Source: Xestospongia bergquistia (Eukaryota > Porifera > Demospongiae > Haplosclerida > Petrosiidae). From it: DNA of 64,000 nucleotides. Below are positions 11,901 through 24,675 of the stretch, piece by piece. The notes under the pieces are model-generated. The model worked only from the letters and a program-made list of their open reading frames with translations, did not search any database and was not told the DNA's origin. A program made the position numbers and the translations under genes. The DNA lies in the NCBI GenBank assembly GCA_963965975.1, contig OZ014418.1, forward strand, positions 2,492,775 through 2,556,774. Reading direction: 5' to 3'. How positions within the stretch are numbered: position 1 is the first letter of the stretch; each line of letters starts with the position of its first letter.

Positions 11901-12586
11901 AGTACCATTACCTTGTAAGTCCTTGTTGTTACTAAATTTTAATTTCTAATTTTCTTATAGTAAGCTGTTCATCAATTTTCACGTCTGAGCCTGAAGTTTG
12001 GTGTTTTGTCAATTATTATGAACTAAATACTCAAATTGGTGACACATTTAAAACTAGTAACTCTACATTCACTATTGATGGATATACTTCTCCAATTTCT
12101 AAAGATCAATATTGTCTTGGCGGTATTTCCAATATCAAACGTGACGAAGTAACTATAAAGACTAGACGTCACATTGGAAATGGCCTTCGTATATTTAAAA
12201 CTGACAGTAATGTCTACGTTGAGTGCTTGAGTAATTATAGCATTTTTGTTCAGTCACCTAGTAGTAATATTCGTAATGGTTTAGTTCCTATGACAGTGAC
12301 TAAAGTTATTCCTGGAACCTGCTTAGATTTATTTGATTATAAAGACTTTGCTAATCGTCTAGAAAAAGCTGTTCGTTTACAAAATAATGAAGATATTGAT
12401 CGACTTTATCATTACTGTATTATTAGGATTAGTTTTGTGAAGGGTTGGGGAGCTGAGTATCGTCGGCCTTTCATCACTAGCGCTCCATGCTGGGTTGAAG
12501 TCCATTTAAAAGGTCCTTCTCTTTGGATAGATAATATAGTCCGATGTATGTGTGTGCCTCAAGGTATTGCACACTCAGACAGTTAA
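8917..12586 (+). CDS. SMAD B, R-Smad, eight exons
   Basis: Exons are 8917-9113, 10135-10286, 11221-11268, 11327-11419, 11478-11570, 11629-11721, 11843-11914 and 11961-12586, encoding 457 residues. The ATG used by copies A, E, F and G is destroyed here (ATGG became ATTC at the matching place), so the first usable in-frame ATG is 8917, which shortens the N-terminus by about five residues. MH1 spans about 3-116, the linker 117-249 (one 48-nt and three 93-nt cassettes) and MH2 about 261-457. The helix-2 segment reads ILYRLTEED where classical Smads have the basic KKLKK, so the MH1 nuclear-import and DNA-facing basic patch is weakened. L3 loop KGWGAEYRR and C-terminal HSDS are kept. AATAAA follows the stop. 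Confidence 0.88.
11221..11721 (+). repeat. Linker-exon cassette array of SMAD B (48 + 3 x 93 nt)
   Basis: Four symmetrical phase 1-1 exons lie at a 151-bp period with nearly identical introns. Compared with SMAD A there is one extra 93-nt cassette, the simplest outcome of unequal crossover between cassettes. Confidence 0.9.
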
Positions 12587-13039
12587 CTTATTATTTCCAA
12601 TCTTTAATAAACATTGATATAACCTGAACTGTTACTTTTATTGCACTATTTATCATATTATGGCTCTCCTCTTTTATTTTATTTATCTCATTAAAACAGA
12701 TTTATTAGAGTTGCAGTTGTTCCTGTCATTATGTTATTAACATTGAATGATATTACTGTTCACTACTTTGTCAAAAGAATACATAGACTAATGTCAGTGG
12801 TTGTCACTTTAGCCAAAGCTTTGATAATATTTTGAATATAATTAATTCTTTAGTTGTAAATATTCACAACTCATTAATTTTATCACCAGTATGTACTTGG
12901 CAAATAAGCCCCTATATAGTATGCAGCATATTATGCATAATGTTTTTGTGTTTCAAAAAACTAGATTACATATGATGTTTGATAGTCAATATAATTTGTA
13001 AGTAGTCTGGGACTGTGGTAATACTGAAAGGAAGTCAAT

Positions 13040-13620
13040 TAAATGAAATCTTCGAAATGGAGAAATAAAGTGGTCTATAATGATGATTCTTTAGCTAGCT
13101 TAATTTAACAGAGTTTTCATTAACTTGGATATTAGTTTGGTGTCTCCTAACTGAGCTAACAGCTGTTCAATTGAGGGAATAATATGTCTCTTTTTAACTA
13201 TTTCCTCATTAAAATTAGAGAGATCAACACAAATGCATTACGTGTTTTTTTTTTGTTGGGGAACAACAATCATTCACACACACCACTATATAATAGTATG
13301 TTGGTTCATTAATTTTACAAATAGTTCCTATTATCTTCATTCAAGTAATTTCTTCCTTTACCTTATCCAACAAGGGAAGTAGTAATCTGTGAGGTGTTGT
13401 CAAATGGATTCGGACTTTCCATTTACTTAATATAATTCTTTAATTGTGCCAAACCATTTGAAATTTAATGAAGAAGATTTATGATTTGTTTATTACAACT
13501 GTTAGTCATAGAGTCTTCAATGTCACTAACTACAGATTGTGATTTGGATGTCCATGTAAGGGACTGACCAAATTGTGGATAGCATAGATCTTTTGTTTGA
13601 TTCTCCAATCTTTGTATCTT
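13040..13620 (-). mobile_element. Decayed Ty3/gypsy-like pol fragment
   Basis: Read on the minus strand with several stops and frame breaks, the stretch resembles the start of a gypsy reverse transcriptase: a LLPLLDKVKEEI-like opening, an INEPT segment, then DLSNFNEEIVKK and IIPSIEQLLAQLGDT. These follow the order of conserved blocks before RT motif A. Related copies lie at 22760-23340 and 31228-31808, and the upstream part alone at 53715-53880. It is non-functional. Confidence 0.6.
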
Positions 13621-14040
13621 AGGTACCAGTAAATTTACATTTTATATTCTACTTGTGTGAACTAGGACCTCTCAGTATTCAATCTGAGGGATGCAAAATG
13701 AATCCTTCTAAAATATTAATAATATCTTTAAATTTTGCGATTAGTCAAAGTGTATATAATTGTCTCTCATATATGGAATTCTTTTACATTTCTACTACTA
13801 TAAGTAAATTATACAAATTGGATCACCATTGGCCATCAACAAAACTGTATCATTAAAATAAGAATCCATAAATTATATACATAATTAATAGAAAGACAAG
13901 GATATGTAATGACACATGTGCGTGTAGATAATGATGTCAGATAAGTTAATGATTTTGTAGAGTTTATGTAAGGTTTGCATTGTTTATAAATATTATATGA
14001 CTGTTGTTTAATTCACATACAATATGGATCAGTTAACGTA
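13621..14040. other. AT-rich spacer, no gene seen
   Basis: The spacer matches 53880-54240 between SMAD F and G. Only short chance frames are present. Confidence 0.5.
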
Positions 14041-14680
14041 GAAATATCCAAAACTTTTTTCAGCTTTTTTTTGATGCAATCATGTGAAGATACTTGGTCT
14101 AATAATTGATCATGCTTTAAAATTTTTTTTAAATCCTAGTACTTTGCAGAAATGTAATTTGATTCTATAATATCTGCAATGTTTGGAGACGTCAAATAAT
14201 AATATTAAAAAAACTAGAGGGCTGAAACTTTTGAAAATTAAAGATGAAGTCAATTACTACAATGATATGGATGGATTTATTTCTACAATAATATTTGACA
14301 TTTTTACAAAGCTATAAACCTTGCTTACTTTAATCACTATTATTATTATATGTTATACAAATCGTACAAAGAAATGCATCCGTAAAAGTACTAAAAATTT
14401 ATCATTTTCATCTTCTTGAACTTGTCAGGAGGTTGTTACATTATCCATAGAATCAAAAATCATAACAACAGTATCTAAAAGTGCAAAAGTCGCCATCTTG
14501 ATAATGAATAATCGATATTCATTAATTAAAGGCAATGAATACACTTAGTGTCAGGTTATTGATAAGTGACTTTCGGGGGGTTAAAATAGTTAAATATATT
14601 ATTACTACTTTTATTATTATTGTTATTATTGTTATTAAAGCCTGGTCTGCTTTGAGTTGAAGGCACATAAGACTACGAAC

Positions 14681-14717
<37 letters not shown>

Positions 14718-14720
14718 TTG
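14041..14720. repeat. Dispersed repeat ending in (AAT)n, copy 1
   Basis: About 680 bp is closely similar to 41042-41690. The repeat carries a short decayed minus-strand frame beginning MATFALLDTVV at about 14497, and it ends in ATT/AAT microsatellite. No terminal inverted repeats were seen. The class is not recognised; it may be the tail of a retroelement. Confidence 0.6.
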
Positions 14721-14734
14721 ATCGTCATTGTATG

Positions 14735-16510
14735 TTTGAAGACATATTCCTTCTATGGCTGCATGGACAGAGTGCTGTTATGGCTCTCAGCCCATTCTTC
14801 ACCTTGGTAAGCGTACCATAAAGAGTTGTTGTGGTGTACAGCAAGGTGACCCTTTGGGTCCCCTCTGCTTTGCTCTGGCCCTTCACCCCATTGTTGAGAG
14901 AATAGCGGAGGAGGTGCCTGGCCTACAGATGAATGCCTGGTATCTAGATGATGGAACTCTTTGTGGCTCTAGTGAGGATCTGTTAAAGGCCTTACGCATC
15001 ATTGAAGAAGATGGTCCTGCGAGAGGTCTCCAACTCAACCGAGTTAAATCTTTGATGTTTGTTCCTGCAGATGCTGATTTGTCTGAGAACCTTCTCCCCT
15101 CTGATATTCCAATTGCTAGAGATGGTTTTGTGCTTTTGGGTGCCCCAGTTGGTTCAACTACATTCTGTTCCTCACAGGCCTGCAAGAGAGTAGAAAAGAT
15201 TCAAAGTGCACTAGACCTACTGCCTGAGTTGGATGATTCACAGATAGAATATGTCTTGTTACGCTCCTGTTTGTCTCTCCCCAAGCTTGTTTTTATCTTG
15301 CGCACATGTCCCCCCTCCTTCATTGAGGATGCTATTCAGAAACTTGACAGAGATTTGTATGATTCTGTCTCTGAGATTGTTGGTGCTCCGCTGCCAGATT
15401 GGGCTTGGAAAAAAGCAACTCTTCCAGTCTCATTTGGCGGACTGGGTTTTTGTTTGGCAACCTCTCATGCCTCAGCCGCATTCATCAGTTCTGTTTCGAA
15501 ATCTGCCCATCTTGTTGCTGAGATCTTGGATCGAAGTCCACCCCCTCCTCCTCATACCAATGATGCACTGCTCTATCTGACATCAGCTGTAGATCGTTCT
15601 GATTGGTCTTCCATTGAGGATATAGATGTTCCAGTTCGTCAGCGCCTTCTCAGTAGAATAATTGACCAAGGCAGATTTGAATCTTTCCTTCAGGAGGCCC
15701 CAGATATTCACTCCAGGGCTCTTGCTTTGTCTTTCTCTATCCGCCATGCAGGTGACTGGTTGAATGTTGTGCCTTGTTCTGCTCTTGGCCTACACCTGGT
15801 AGATTGGGAGTTTCGTTCCTGCCTAAGGTATTGGCTTGGCTTGCAGATGGTCGAGGAAGGTTCCTCTTGTCCAGTTTGTGACACAGAGGCTGACAGTATG
15901 GATAACCACCTTGTTACCTGTAGAGGTAATGGGGACATGATTCGTCGGCATGACAGCCTGCGTGATGTCATTTTTTCTGCTGCACAGTCTGCTGCCTTGG
16001 CCCCTAAGAAAGAAGTCCCCTCCCTTGTTCCTGGTTCCAGTAGTCGCCCTGCTGATGTTTTTCTCCCTTGTTGGAAACGTGGTTGTTCTGCTGCTCTTGA
16101 TGTTACTGTAGTCTCGCCTGTCCAGCAACTTACCATCAATAATGCTGCTGTCACTCAAGGTTATGCTATTTCTGTGGCAGAGGAGCGTAAACGTCGCTTG
16201 CATGATAACGATTGCCATCAAGCTGGAATCTCCTTCATCCCATTGGTGGTTGAGTCATTTGGGGGCTGGAGCAGGGAAGCTGCTAATGTAATTAAAGAAG
16301 TTGGAAAGCTTCGAGCCCATCGTCTCGGTTTGCCCCCTCTCTCACTCCATCTCCCATTTGTTCCAACGGCTGTCCATCACTTTATGGCGAGGCAATTCCG
16401 GTATGTGGGCCTCAAGAGTACCCATTCAGTTACCATCGGAGGATGGTATCATATGAGAACCAATGAACTTATAAAAACTATAATATTACTTTATGATAAT
16501 AATTAATTAA
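14735..16510 (+). mobile_element. 5'-truncated non-LTR retrotransposon inserted in an (AAT)n tract
   Basis: The coding body is GC-richer than its surroundings. An in-frame stop (14737) lies just upstream, and (AAT)n flanks both sides (14683-14715 and 16515-16546). The second copy of the surrounding repeat at 41042-41760 has an uninterrupted (AAT)n at the matching place, so it acts as an empty site. A 5' truncation is typical of target-primed reverse transcription. Confidence 0.7.
14755..16506 (+). CDS. LINE ORF: partial reverse transcriptase, CCHC and RLE endonuclease
   Basis: The frame has 583 codons without a stop. RT motif B (QQGDPLGPLCFALALHP) starts near residue 29 and motif C (YLDDG) near residue 63. 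The earlier RT motifs and the N-terminus are missing, so the first ATG is not a real start. A zinc knuckle, C-x2-C-x9-H-x3-C, begins near residue 372 and is followed by a restriction-like endonuclease signature (RPADV near 431, then ALDVTVVSP). RT followed by CCHC and RLE is the arrangement of R2/NeSL/CRE-type elements, which nick a target and prime reverse transcription from it. The long open frame suggests a fairly recent insertion, although this copy cannot be autonomous. The exact clade is uncertain. Confidence 0.75.
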   Translation: MAAWTECCYGSQPILHLGKRTIKSCCGVQQGDPLGPLCFALALHPIVERIAEEVPGLQMNAWYLDDGTLCGSSEDLLKALRIIEEDGPARGLQLNRVKSLMFVPADADLSENLLPSDIPIARDGFVLLGAPVGSTTFCSSQACKRVEKIQSALDLLPELDDSQIEYVLLRSCLSLPKLVFILRTCPPSFIEDAIQKLDRDLYDSVSEIVGAPLPDWAWKKATLPVSFGGLGFCLATSHASAAFISSVSKSAHLVAEILDRSPPPPPHTNDALLYLTSAVDRSDWSSIEDIDVPVRQRLLSRIIDQGRFESFLQEAPDIHSRALALSFSIRHAGDWLNVVPCSALGLHLVDWEFRSCLRYWLGLQMVEEGSSCPVCDTEADSMDNHLVTCRGNGDMIRRHDSLRDVIFSAAQSAALAPKKEVPSLVPGSSSRPADVFLPCWKRGCSAALDVTVVSPVQQLTINNAAVTQGYAISVAEERKRRLHDNDCHQAGISFIPLVVESFGGWSREAANVIKEVGKLRAHRLGLPPLSLHLPFVPTAVHHFMARQFRYVGLKSTHSVTIGGWYHMRTNELIKTIILLYDNN

Positions 16511-16511
16511 C

Positions 16512-16514
<3 letters not shown>

Positions 16515-16550
<36 letters not shown>

Positions 16551-16620
16551 TTACAAAATTAAAAAAGACCGTATAATTTATAATTCATTTAATAATAATA
16601 ATAATAGTAATAATAATTAA
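16515..16620. repeat. (AAT)n microsatellite after the LINE
   Basis: Two AAT-rich runs separated by about 20 bp follow the LINE frame directly. Confidence 0.85.
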
Positions 16621-16819
16621 TACATTTTATTTAACTATTCTAACTAAACAAGTAATTCTAAAGGTATGTAAAACATGAAACAGAATATATATTTATGTTC
16701 TTAATATCATTACACACATATATAATTTAATTAATAGTATGCAAACAAATATATCAAGAGTTATCAATATTACATTATGTAGTGGTATTGCACATGAATA
16801 GTTGTTTAAATTGTTGTAG

Positions 16820-17560
16820 TGACACATTTATGTTGATTGATACTGCTCATCTTATTTGAACTTTAGATGTAGTTATTTTAGTAGATAGTAGATGAAGTGA
16901 TTTAACTGTTACCTCTTTGATTGACCTCCATTTCAAAACATAGTTTAAAAAACTAAGTGGAATAAGTCCCATAAGAGTGTATGCAATTGCACTCATTAAA
17001 GGAGTGTGATACTGTTCAAACTTGGATCTACTACATTTTCCTGGAACATGTCCTAATACTTCACACTTGAAATAATCAGTTAGTGCAGCAATAAATCTTT
17101 AGTACATACCCAGTATGTACTAAAGTAAATGTAGCAAAGACAATAAATGAACACATTGAAATGAGTATTTTCTTCTCAGCTGTACTCAGCCATATTTTCT
17201 TATTATTGTTAGACTTCAAAAGAAAAAGTGGTTTCTACATATTATATAAAATATAAAATTCATCAATAATTGTACACTACATAATGAATAATCCAAAGAT
17301 GACAAAGAGTAGGTAAGTTCCAATAGCAACAAGCTAAGTATATCAACAATGACTGTAACAGAATAGAGCCACATGGCTCCATTACTGATACAGAGAGTTG
17401 GTGGGAATCTATGTTGTTTATAATGATAGTCTTTTGCAGACAAATACACTATGACAGCTAGTAATGGTATAAACAGAGCTGTAGTATAAAAAGATGATCA
17501 TAATTGTATTAGTACAGTCATACATACCCAGGTATAGTACAACATCAAAATATATTTATG
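16820..17560 (-). pseudogene. Receptor-like 3' end, copy r1 (broken)
   Basis: The last two exons of a polytopic membrane protein can be read on the minus strand: one with RFPPTLCISNGAMW followed by a helix, and one with EYFKCE-like and KWRSIKE segments. An insertion in the helix after SVTVIVDIL shifts the frame, and a deletion removes the segment between the helix and the YF..C loop. See the entry at 59849 for the best copy and the family assignment. Confidence 0.7.
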
Positions 17561-17689
17561 TCTTCCCATTTTTTTCTGTTTATTGCCATGAAAAGGAAAT
17601 ACAACTTTATGTGTATATAAGTACAGATTATAAATAGTTTGATTGATTGATTGATTAAGTAAAACAATAAACTCACTGCGCAAAAATGA

Positions 17690-18664
17690 ATAACAAAAAT
17701 CACAAATGTACTAATCTGCTAATATTATGTCTTTCTGTAAATTTCAAAGAAGCCTTTACAATATTTCCAGATAATACTGTTAACAATATTGGAACATGAC
17801 TGTTTACATAAGACATTAGTTAATTTATTACATAATGTTATTTAGAGGTTATAATTGTTTTTTTTGAAACTCTTCCAGAAATTTGCGGTTGCTAGAAACT
17901 CTCTTTAGTTGATATATAATCTGACTGATTTTTGTACCTATTATGTGTGTCTCACTCTGATCATTACTAAAAGACTTTAACAAACAATAGTCTTATGCAG
18001 ACAAAAACAATAGTACATACCATTATGTGATAAACAGTCTATACAGAAGATTAGTAGTATAACATTAGTGGTAACATTTAGATAATATAACAACATTTTC
18101 ACTATCAATAATATTTAATAATGTACAGAAGAGTAACACAAACATCAATGTCAAATCATCTGGTGTCAATGGTTTGTAGAGTAGCCATATTTACAATATT
18201 TTGATAAGTGAAGTTTTCTGGTCATCTCTGATGAGACATATACATATGTAAATAATGTGATCAACTAGTCCTTGTCAATCATAATATGATAGTTATAATA
18301 AATGCATATCAATTCAACATTGAGAAAACAGTGTATGTCAAGTACTTATTAAGGAGTCACTTTACGAATCATTTGCTACACAACAATTGTTTTACAAGAT
18401 ATTATCAAAAGTAAAAACACTGACTAATTGTCTCTTAATTAGTTTATTGTAAGAAATTATATTTTACTTTTTTGAAAATCAATTATATATAAATTGACAT
18501 TGTTATATAGCCAACTATATATAGTTTATAAAGAACTAATTTTACAGGTTATGAGAGGACATCATGTTTGATCATAAATATTATATGACTGTGGTTTAAT
18601 TCATGTACAGTGGAATGATCAGTTAAGTACATTGTAAGTTACCTGTTTAGTTGTATGTAGTCAA
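17690..18664. other. SMAD C 5' flank, no gene seen
   Basis: This is paralogous to the other SMAD 5' flanks. The 8,468-bp tandem duplication starts inside it at 18325. Confidence 0.6.
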
Positions 18665-18793
18665 GTCTGATGAGGCCACGCCTGCATTACGTAGGCACAC
18701 TTATATCCAATACTTAAATAAAATTATAATCTGTTTGTTAATTTAGGGACGTATCCAGCCACGTCGACCTTTTAAGCAATTCCGTCTGTGAGT

Positions 18794-21700
18794 ATGTCGA
18801 TGTCAATAACTAAACGACTTTTGTCTCATATAAAAGTCACTTCTGAACATGACCAAGTTAATAAACTGGTCAAGACTATCTTAAATAGTTTAGCCAACAT
18901 TGATCTACTAGAACTGGAAAAGGCTCTTGTATGTCAGGGTAAAGAAGCCACTTTGTGTGTTCTTCTTTATCAATCCCCTGACAATCAAAAGTAAGAAAAA
19001 CTATGATCAATTTTCGTCTCTTTTAATATCTGATTATTTTGACACAATCAAGCAAACTATGTGACCACATTTACACAGCTCATGTCAAGCTAATCTTGTG
19101 TTTCCAGCCCCTCCTATTAATTTAAGGGATGGACTGGCTATATAAAACTAATGTCAACTTTACACTATCATGAGATTAGTGTAACTGACTTCTTTATTCA
19201 ATTTGGATATCTTGGTCTATTAGTGTTTAGTTTAACTGACACATTAGTACAATATATGTTGTAGTATATAGTAGACCACTAGTTTTGTGAACCAGAGCCA
19301 GTTCCTATGACCAAAGTAGATGGGGAAGGGTCTAGGGATTTGTAAAGGAACAACATATTGTTTTATGTTTTGTTTTGATCAAATTACAATGCATCTCAAC
19401 AAATTAGGTATTTCTATATAAATATGATGTGTATCATCATAATGATATATTATGTAAGAGTTACAACATATTGTTTTGTTACTCTATGAAGTTTCATTCT
19501 CCTCCCTCCTTGTTATGCTAGTATATAACATTAATATGAGAAGACAATATAGTCTACAGCAAATGATCAAAGTGTTGATCATTATGTCACATAACTCACT
19601 ACATGTGATTTATAAAATTGAGTTCCAAAACATAAGAACTACTTTACAAGTACTGCCAGAAAAAAATAAGCATAGGCCATCAAACATGAACTAGAGAAAC
19701 TGTCAAAATGATAATAACAGAAATTGGACACATAGCCTGTAGTACAATCATTTGTTGTTTCATGACTTCACTAGCAAAAACAATAGTCACAGTTAAAATT
19801 AAAATGCTACTTATAAAAAAATTCTAATATTATTTTGATGACAAACTGTTCAGTAATTTCACTGTTGTTATATTATTTGTATACATATTTACAGTTAGAA
19901 TTAAGGAACATGTTTGATAGTTTATATAATGTCCATATCTATAGACAAAGTATTTTCTGTTGTTTACTGTTTCTAATTGTTTATATGCTTGTAGTGTTGT
20001 TATGATATTTTTATAGGATTGGTACACCTCTCTTTACCTCTTGCCGTGCATGGAGATGGCCTGATTTAGAGCACCCGTATCATTTAACTGCAATAAGCAG
20101 TTGTAATTTTCCTCGTGGAGGCAAGAAGAACTATGTTTGCATTAATCCTTACCATTATGAACTATCAGGTAATGTGTGATTATTCTGATTCTCTATGTCT
20201 CTTGTCTCAGTACCATGGTGTGATGACAGTGTTGAAGTGATAGAATGCATTAAAACATAAGATTTTGTTACTATAAGTTAGAAGATAAACATGTGTGTAG
20301 AAATGAAGATTGACACTGCCATTATATCACTTAGTCTTGTAAATAATAGTGAATACAAAACACAATTAAAATACATTCAGATAAGTAATGCTGTTAGTTA
20401 AAGAGAACAACAGTTTAGAAATACTTGAATGATGACAGTAATGACTTAAGTTAGGCAGAAAGATATATCAGAATTATGAGAGCTTATAATTAGAAACTAG
20501 ATGAGTATCACTATTGAGGAGGTGACTAAAATAGCAGAAAAGACAATGTCAACTGTATTTAGGGAAATTCATATGCTACAAATTTTGCCTTGTCTAGCAA
20601 ACAAGCACAAAGTGTTCTGATATTGGATGATTGAGATTAAATTTTTGAAAAATAGTTAAAAACAAAAGTCTTTCTGCCTAACTTATACAAATGATGACAC
20701 ATATAATAACAGTTAGTAATGAAGCAGAATTCTGTTCAAATCAGAAGATTCTTTTCAGATAGTAATTATTGTCATGATGTTATAAGCTAGTTACTGAATA
20801 TTACAAACATGATAGTAAAACCTTTATCATCAAGCTAACTCCTTTATACACAAGAACCTAGCCATAGAATATTATGTAAAGTGACTTCAAATTAATTATA
20901 TCATTACTGTTGATATATTTTAAATAGTGAAAGTAGGTAATTCTGCTTATATTTGTAAATCATAGTCAAAGACATTGCTACACATGTAGTACCTAGCATT
21001 CTGAATTATGATGAGTATATAGTTATGTATATATGTGGAATAAATAAACAAGATGATAAACTAATTAAATATTATTTTTTATTTTATATAGATGTCCCTC
21101 ATCAATATCCAACTGCTGTCCCTCCTTCTCACTATCAAGGTAAGTTGTCATGATGATAATATCAAGCATATTAAATATTATTTTTTATTTTATATAGATG
21201 TCTCTCCATTTTGTTCACCAACTAAATTAACACACATTGACCATGATAATCATCAATATCCAACTGCTGTCCCTCCTTCTCTCTATCAAGGTAAGTTGTC
21301 ATGACGATAATATCAAGCATATTAAATATTATTTTTTATTTTATATAGATGTCTCTCCATTTTGTTCACCTCCTAAATTAATACGCATTGACCATGATAA
21401 TCATCAATATCCAACTGCTGTCCCTCCTTCTCTCTATCAAGGTAAGTTGTCATGACGATAACATCAAGCATATGAGTACTCTAATAGTCTGAGTGGTGAT
21501 TAAGTGTTATCACTAGTACTGTTAGGTTATAAATGATTATTTACACTGTTTCTTTTCACAAGGCTCTCCTGCACCCTATGCTTCATCTGCATTATGTGGG
21601 TCGTCAGTGACAACATCAGAAGTACCATCACCTTGTAAGTCCTTGTAGTTACTATATTTTAATTTCTAATTTTCTTTTAGTAAGCTGTTCATCAATTTTC

Positions 21701-22306
21701 ACGTCTGAGCCTGAATTTTGGTGTTTTGTCAATTATTATGAACTAAATACTCAAATTGGTGACACATTTAAAACTAGTAACTCTACATTCACTATTGATG
21801 GATATACTTCTCCAATTTCTAAAGATCAATGTTGTCTTGGCGGTATTTCCAATATCAAACGTGACGAAGTAACCATAAAGGCTCGACGCTACATTGGAAA
21901 GGGCCTTCATATATTTAAAACTGACAGTAATGTCTATGTTGAATGCCTGAGTAATTATAGCATTTTTGTTCAGTCACCTAGTAGTAATATTCGTAATGGT
22001 TTAGTTCCTATGACAGTGACTAAAGTTATTCCTGGAACCTGCTTAGATTTATTTGATTATAAAGACTTTGCTAATCGTTTAGAAGAAGCTGTTCGTTTAC
22101 AAAATAATGAAGATATTGATCGACTTTATCATTACTGTATTGTTAGGATTAGTTTTGTGAAGGGTTGGGGAGCTGAGTATCGTCGGCCTTTCATCACTAG
22201 CACTCCTTGCTGGGTTGAAGTCCATTTAAAAGGTCCTTCTCTTTGGATAGATAATATAGTCCGATGTATGTGTGTGCCTCAAGGTATTGCACACTCAGAC
22301 AGTTAA
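18794..22306 (+). CDS. SMAD C, R-Smad, seven exons
   Basis: Exons are 18794-18990, 20017-20168, 21092-21139, 21198-21290, 21349-21441, 21563-21634 and 21681-22306, encoding 426 residues. As in copy B the upstream ATG is lost and the start is the downstream ATG. MH1 (about 3-116) keeps the zinc ligands, but the helix-2 region reads ILNSLANID, with none of the KKLKK basic cluster. The linker has one 48-nt and two 93-nt cassettes. MH2 shows GWGAEYRR and ends HSDS. In MH2 this copy has Cys where D and the other copies have Tyr (DQCCLGG versus DQYCLGG) because of the base at 21831. The frame is intact throughout. Confidence 0.88.
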
Positions 22307-22759
22307 CTTATTATTTGCAATCTTTAATAAACATTGATATAACCTGAACTGTTACTTTTATTGCACTATTTATCATATTATGGCTCTCCTCTTTTCTTTT
22401 ATTTATCTCATTAAAACAGATTTATTAGAGTTGCAGTTGTTCCTGTCATTATGTTATTAACATTGAATGATATTACTGTTCACTACCTTGTCAAAAGAAT
22501 ACATAGACTAATGTCAGTGGTTGTCACTGTAGCCAGAGCTTGGATTATATTTTGAATATAATTAATTCTTCAGTTGTAAATATTCACAACTCATTAATTT
22601 TATCACCAGTATGTACTTGGCAAATAAGCCCCTATATAATATGCAGCATATTATGCATAATGTTTTTGTGTTTCAAAAAACTAGATTACATATGATGTTT
22701 GATAGTCAATATAATTTGTAAGTTGTCTGGGACTGAGGTAATACTGAAAGGAAGTCAAT

Positions 22760-23340
22760 TAAATGAAATCTTCGAAATGGAGAAAAAAAGTGGTCTATAA
22801 TGATGATTCTTTAGCTAGCTTAATTTGACAAAAGTTTTCATTAACTTGGATATTAGTTTGGTGTCTCCTAACTGAGCTAACAACTGTTCAAATGAGGGAA
22901 TAATATGTCTCTTTTTAACTATTTCCTCATTAAAATTAGAGAGATCACCACAAATGCATTGCGTGTTTTATTGTTGTTGGGGAACAACAATCATTCACAC
23001 ACACCACTATATAATATTATGTTGGTTCATTAATTTTACAAATAGCTCCTGTTATCTCCATTCAAGTAATTTCTTCCTTTACCTTATCCAACAAGGGAAG
23101 TAGTAATCTGTGAGGTGTTGTCAAATGGATTCGGACTTTCCATTTACTTAATATAATTCTTTAATTGTGCCAAACCATTTGAAATTTAATGAAGAAGATT
23201 TATGATTTGTTTATTACAACTGTTAGTCATAGAGTCTTCAGTGTCACTAACTACAGATTGTGATTTGGATGTCCATGTAAGGGACTGACCAAATTGTGGA
23301 TAACATAGATCTTTTGTTTGATTCTCCAATCTTTGTATCT
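22760..23340 (-). mobile_element. Decayed gypsy-like pol fragment, second copy
   Basis: This is the same remnant as at 13040, downstream of SMAD C, so it predates the B/C split. It is duplicated again at 31228-31808. Confidence 0.6.
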
Positions 23341-23559
23341 TCTAATTTGTTGTTAATAAATTTATACATTAGCCATTTAGACATGTTGCTGTATTACATG
23401 TAAATTTACTGCAACTGATAAATAAACTTTAATTTCAACAATTAAAAACCTAAATAAAATAAAAATTTGAAAATAAGTTGATTGAAATAACTGATTGGGG
23501 AACTATAGTCAAATGTTAAGTTTCTAACATACTACCTCCAATCATTGTTTTGTTCATCC

Positions 23560-24328
23560 ATTGATCAATCATAGCTACATAACATTCATAAATACGAAGA
23601 GTTCTTTTGGCACTCCCTCTCAGTACTCTTGTTCTTGGCAATTCTATGATAAAGTAAGTGAGTATAGTGGAACACTAAAACGGAAAGAGTCAGTCAAAAG
23701 AGGGAGAGAGTCCAGTCAAAGGTCTCCAGCCAATCAGCATTCACACGTTGGCTAGGCGGGAAAATATCACGAGCACACACCTAGGAAAGAACAGCAAACG
23801 CGTGACCACCAGTATTTTGGCGGGAAATACTTACTCGTAAAGAGAACAGCAAGACATTAATTAATAATTATTATTATTAAAAAAGATTAACTGATATAGT
23901 TTTTTGCTAAAAACATTAATGATTATTATTAAAAAAAGATTATTAATAATTATTAACTGGTATAGTTTTTAGCTAAAAACATTAATGATAATATGATACA
24001 AATTATTATTTATTAATAAAGTTCTTTTAGTTTAAGAAACAATTAACAGTAATAAAAAATGATCCATATTGGTATAATACATTATATTCAGTGTCTATTG
24101 TTGTTGTAAAAAATTCAATTCTCAACTAACTCAATTTTCTTATAACAAATTCAAAGAATGTTTAATTTGAAGATTAATAAATAATTTAAACTGAAGATTG
24201 ACTTTTGACAAACTTAAGATTAAAAAATGTTTTTGAGAACTTCAAAACAATATACAAACAAACTATTAAAAAAATATTGAAAACTACAAAAATAAAAAAA
24301 AATTAAAAGAAGACAGTCTCCATAGTTG
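23560..24328. other. Spacer, AT-rich with one GC-richer patch
   Basis: Positions 23690-23850 are GC-richer with short direct repeats (ggcggga twice). Positions 23850-24320 are AT-rich, with a roughly 65-bp duplicated block ending in gctaaaaacattaatga. No gene is seen. Confidence 0.45.
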
Positions 24329-24429
24329 AAGAGTCACCAAGAGTCTTCCAGTCAGTCCATAAGAGTCTTCCAGTCAGTCCATAAGAGTCCTCCAGTCAGT
24401 CCACAAGAGTCTTCCAGTCAGTCCACAAG
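24329..24429 (+). repeat. 22-bp minisatellite, about four units
   Basis: Four head-to-tail copies of a unit starting agagtcttccagtcagtcca, with few substitutions. It is duplicated at 32797-32897. Confidence 0.9.
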
Positions 24430-24675
24430 TAGAGAACATAGAGGAAGAAAAAGAAAGCTATCTGGAACAACTGGATTACTAAAGAATGGAAGGATGGAGA
24501 GGTAGCTCACCTTTCAACAGTGCTGCTCCTGTAGGGAAAGAAAGAAAAAGTAGTGATAACTGAACTAATGGTGACAATGAATGGATAGAGAGTGAAGAGA
24601 GACAGAGGAAGTGAAAAAGGACTACCAACCTACACACACACACACACAGCACACACACGCACCCTAGAAGATCAG

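Noticed and set aside
14883-16221. Minus-strand and alternate-frame ORFs of 100-148 codons over the LINE
   Set aside because: They are shadows of the LINE frame and have no motifs of their own.
24329-24429. Possible CRISPR-like array
   Set aside because: The units are contiguous with no spacers, the genome is clearly animal, and no cas genes are present.
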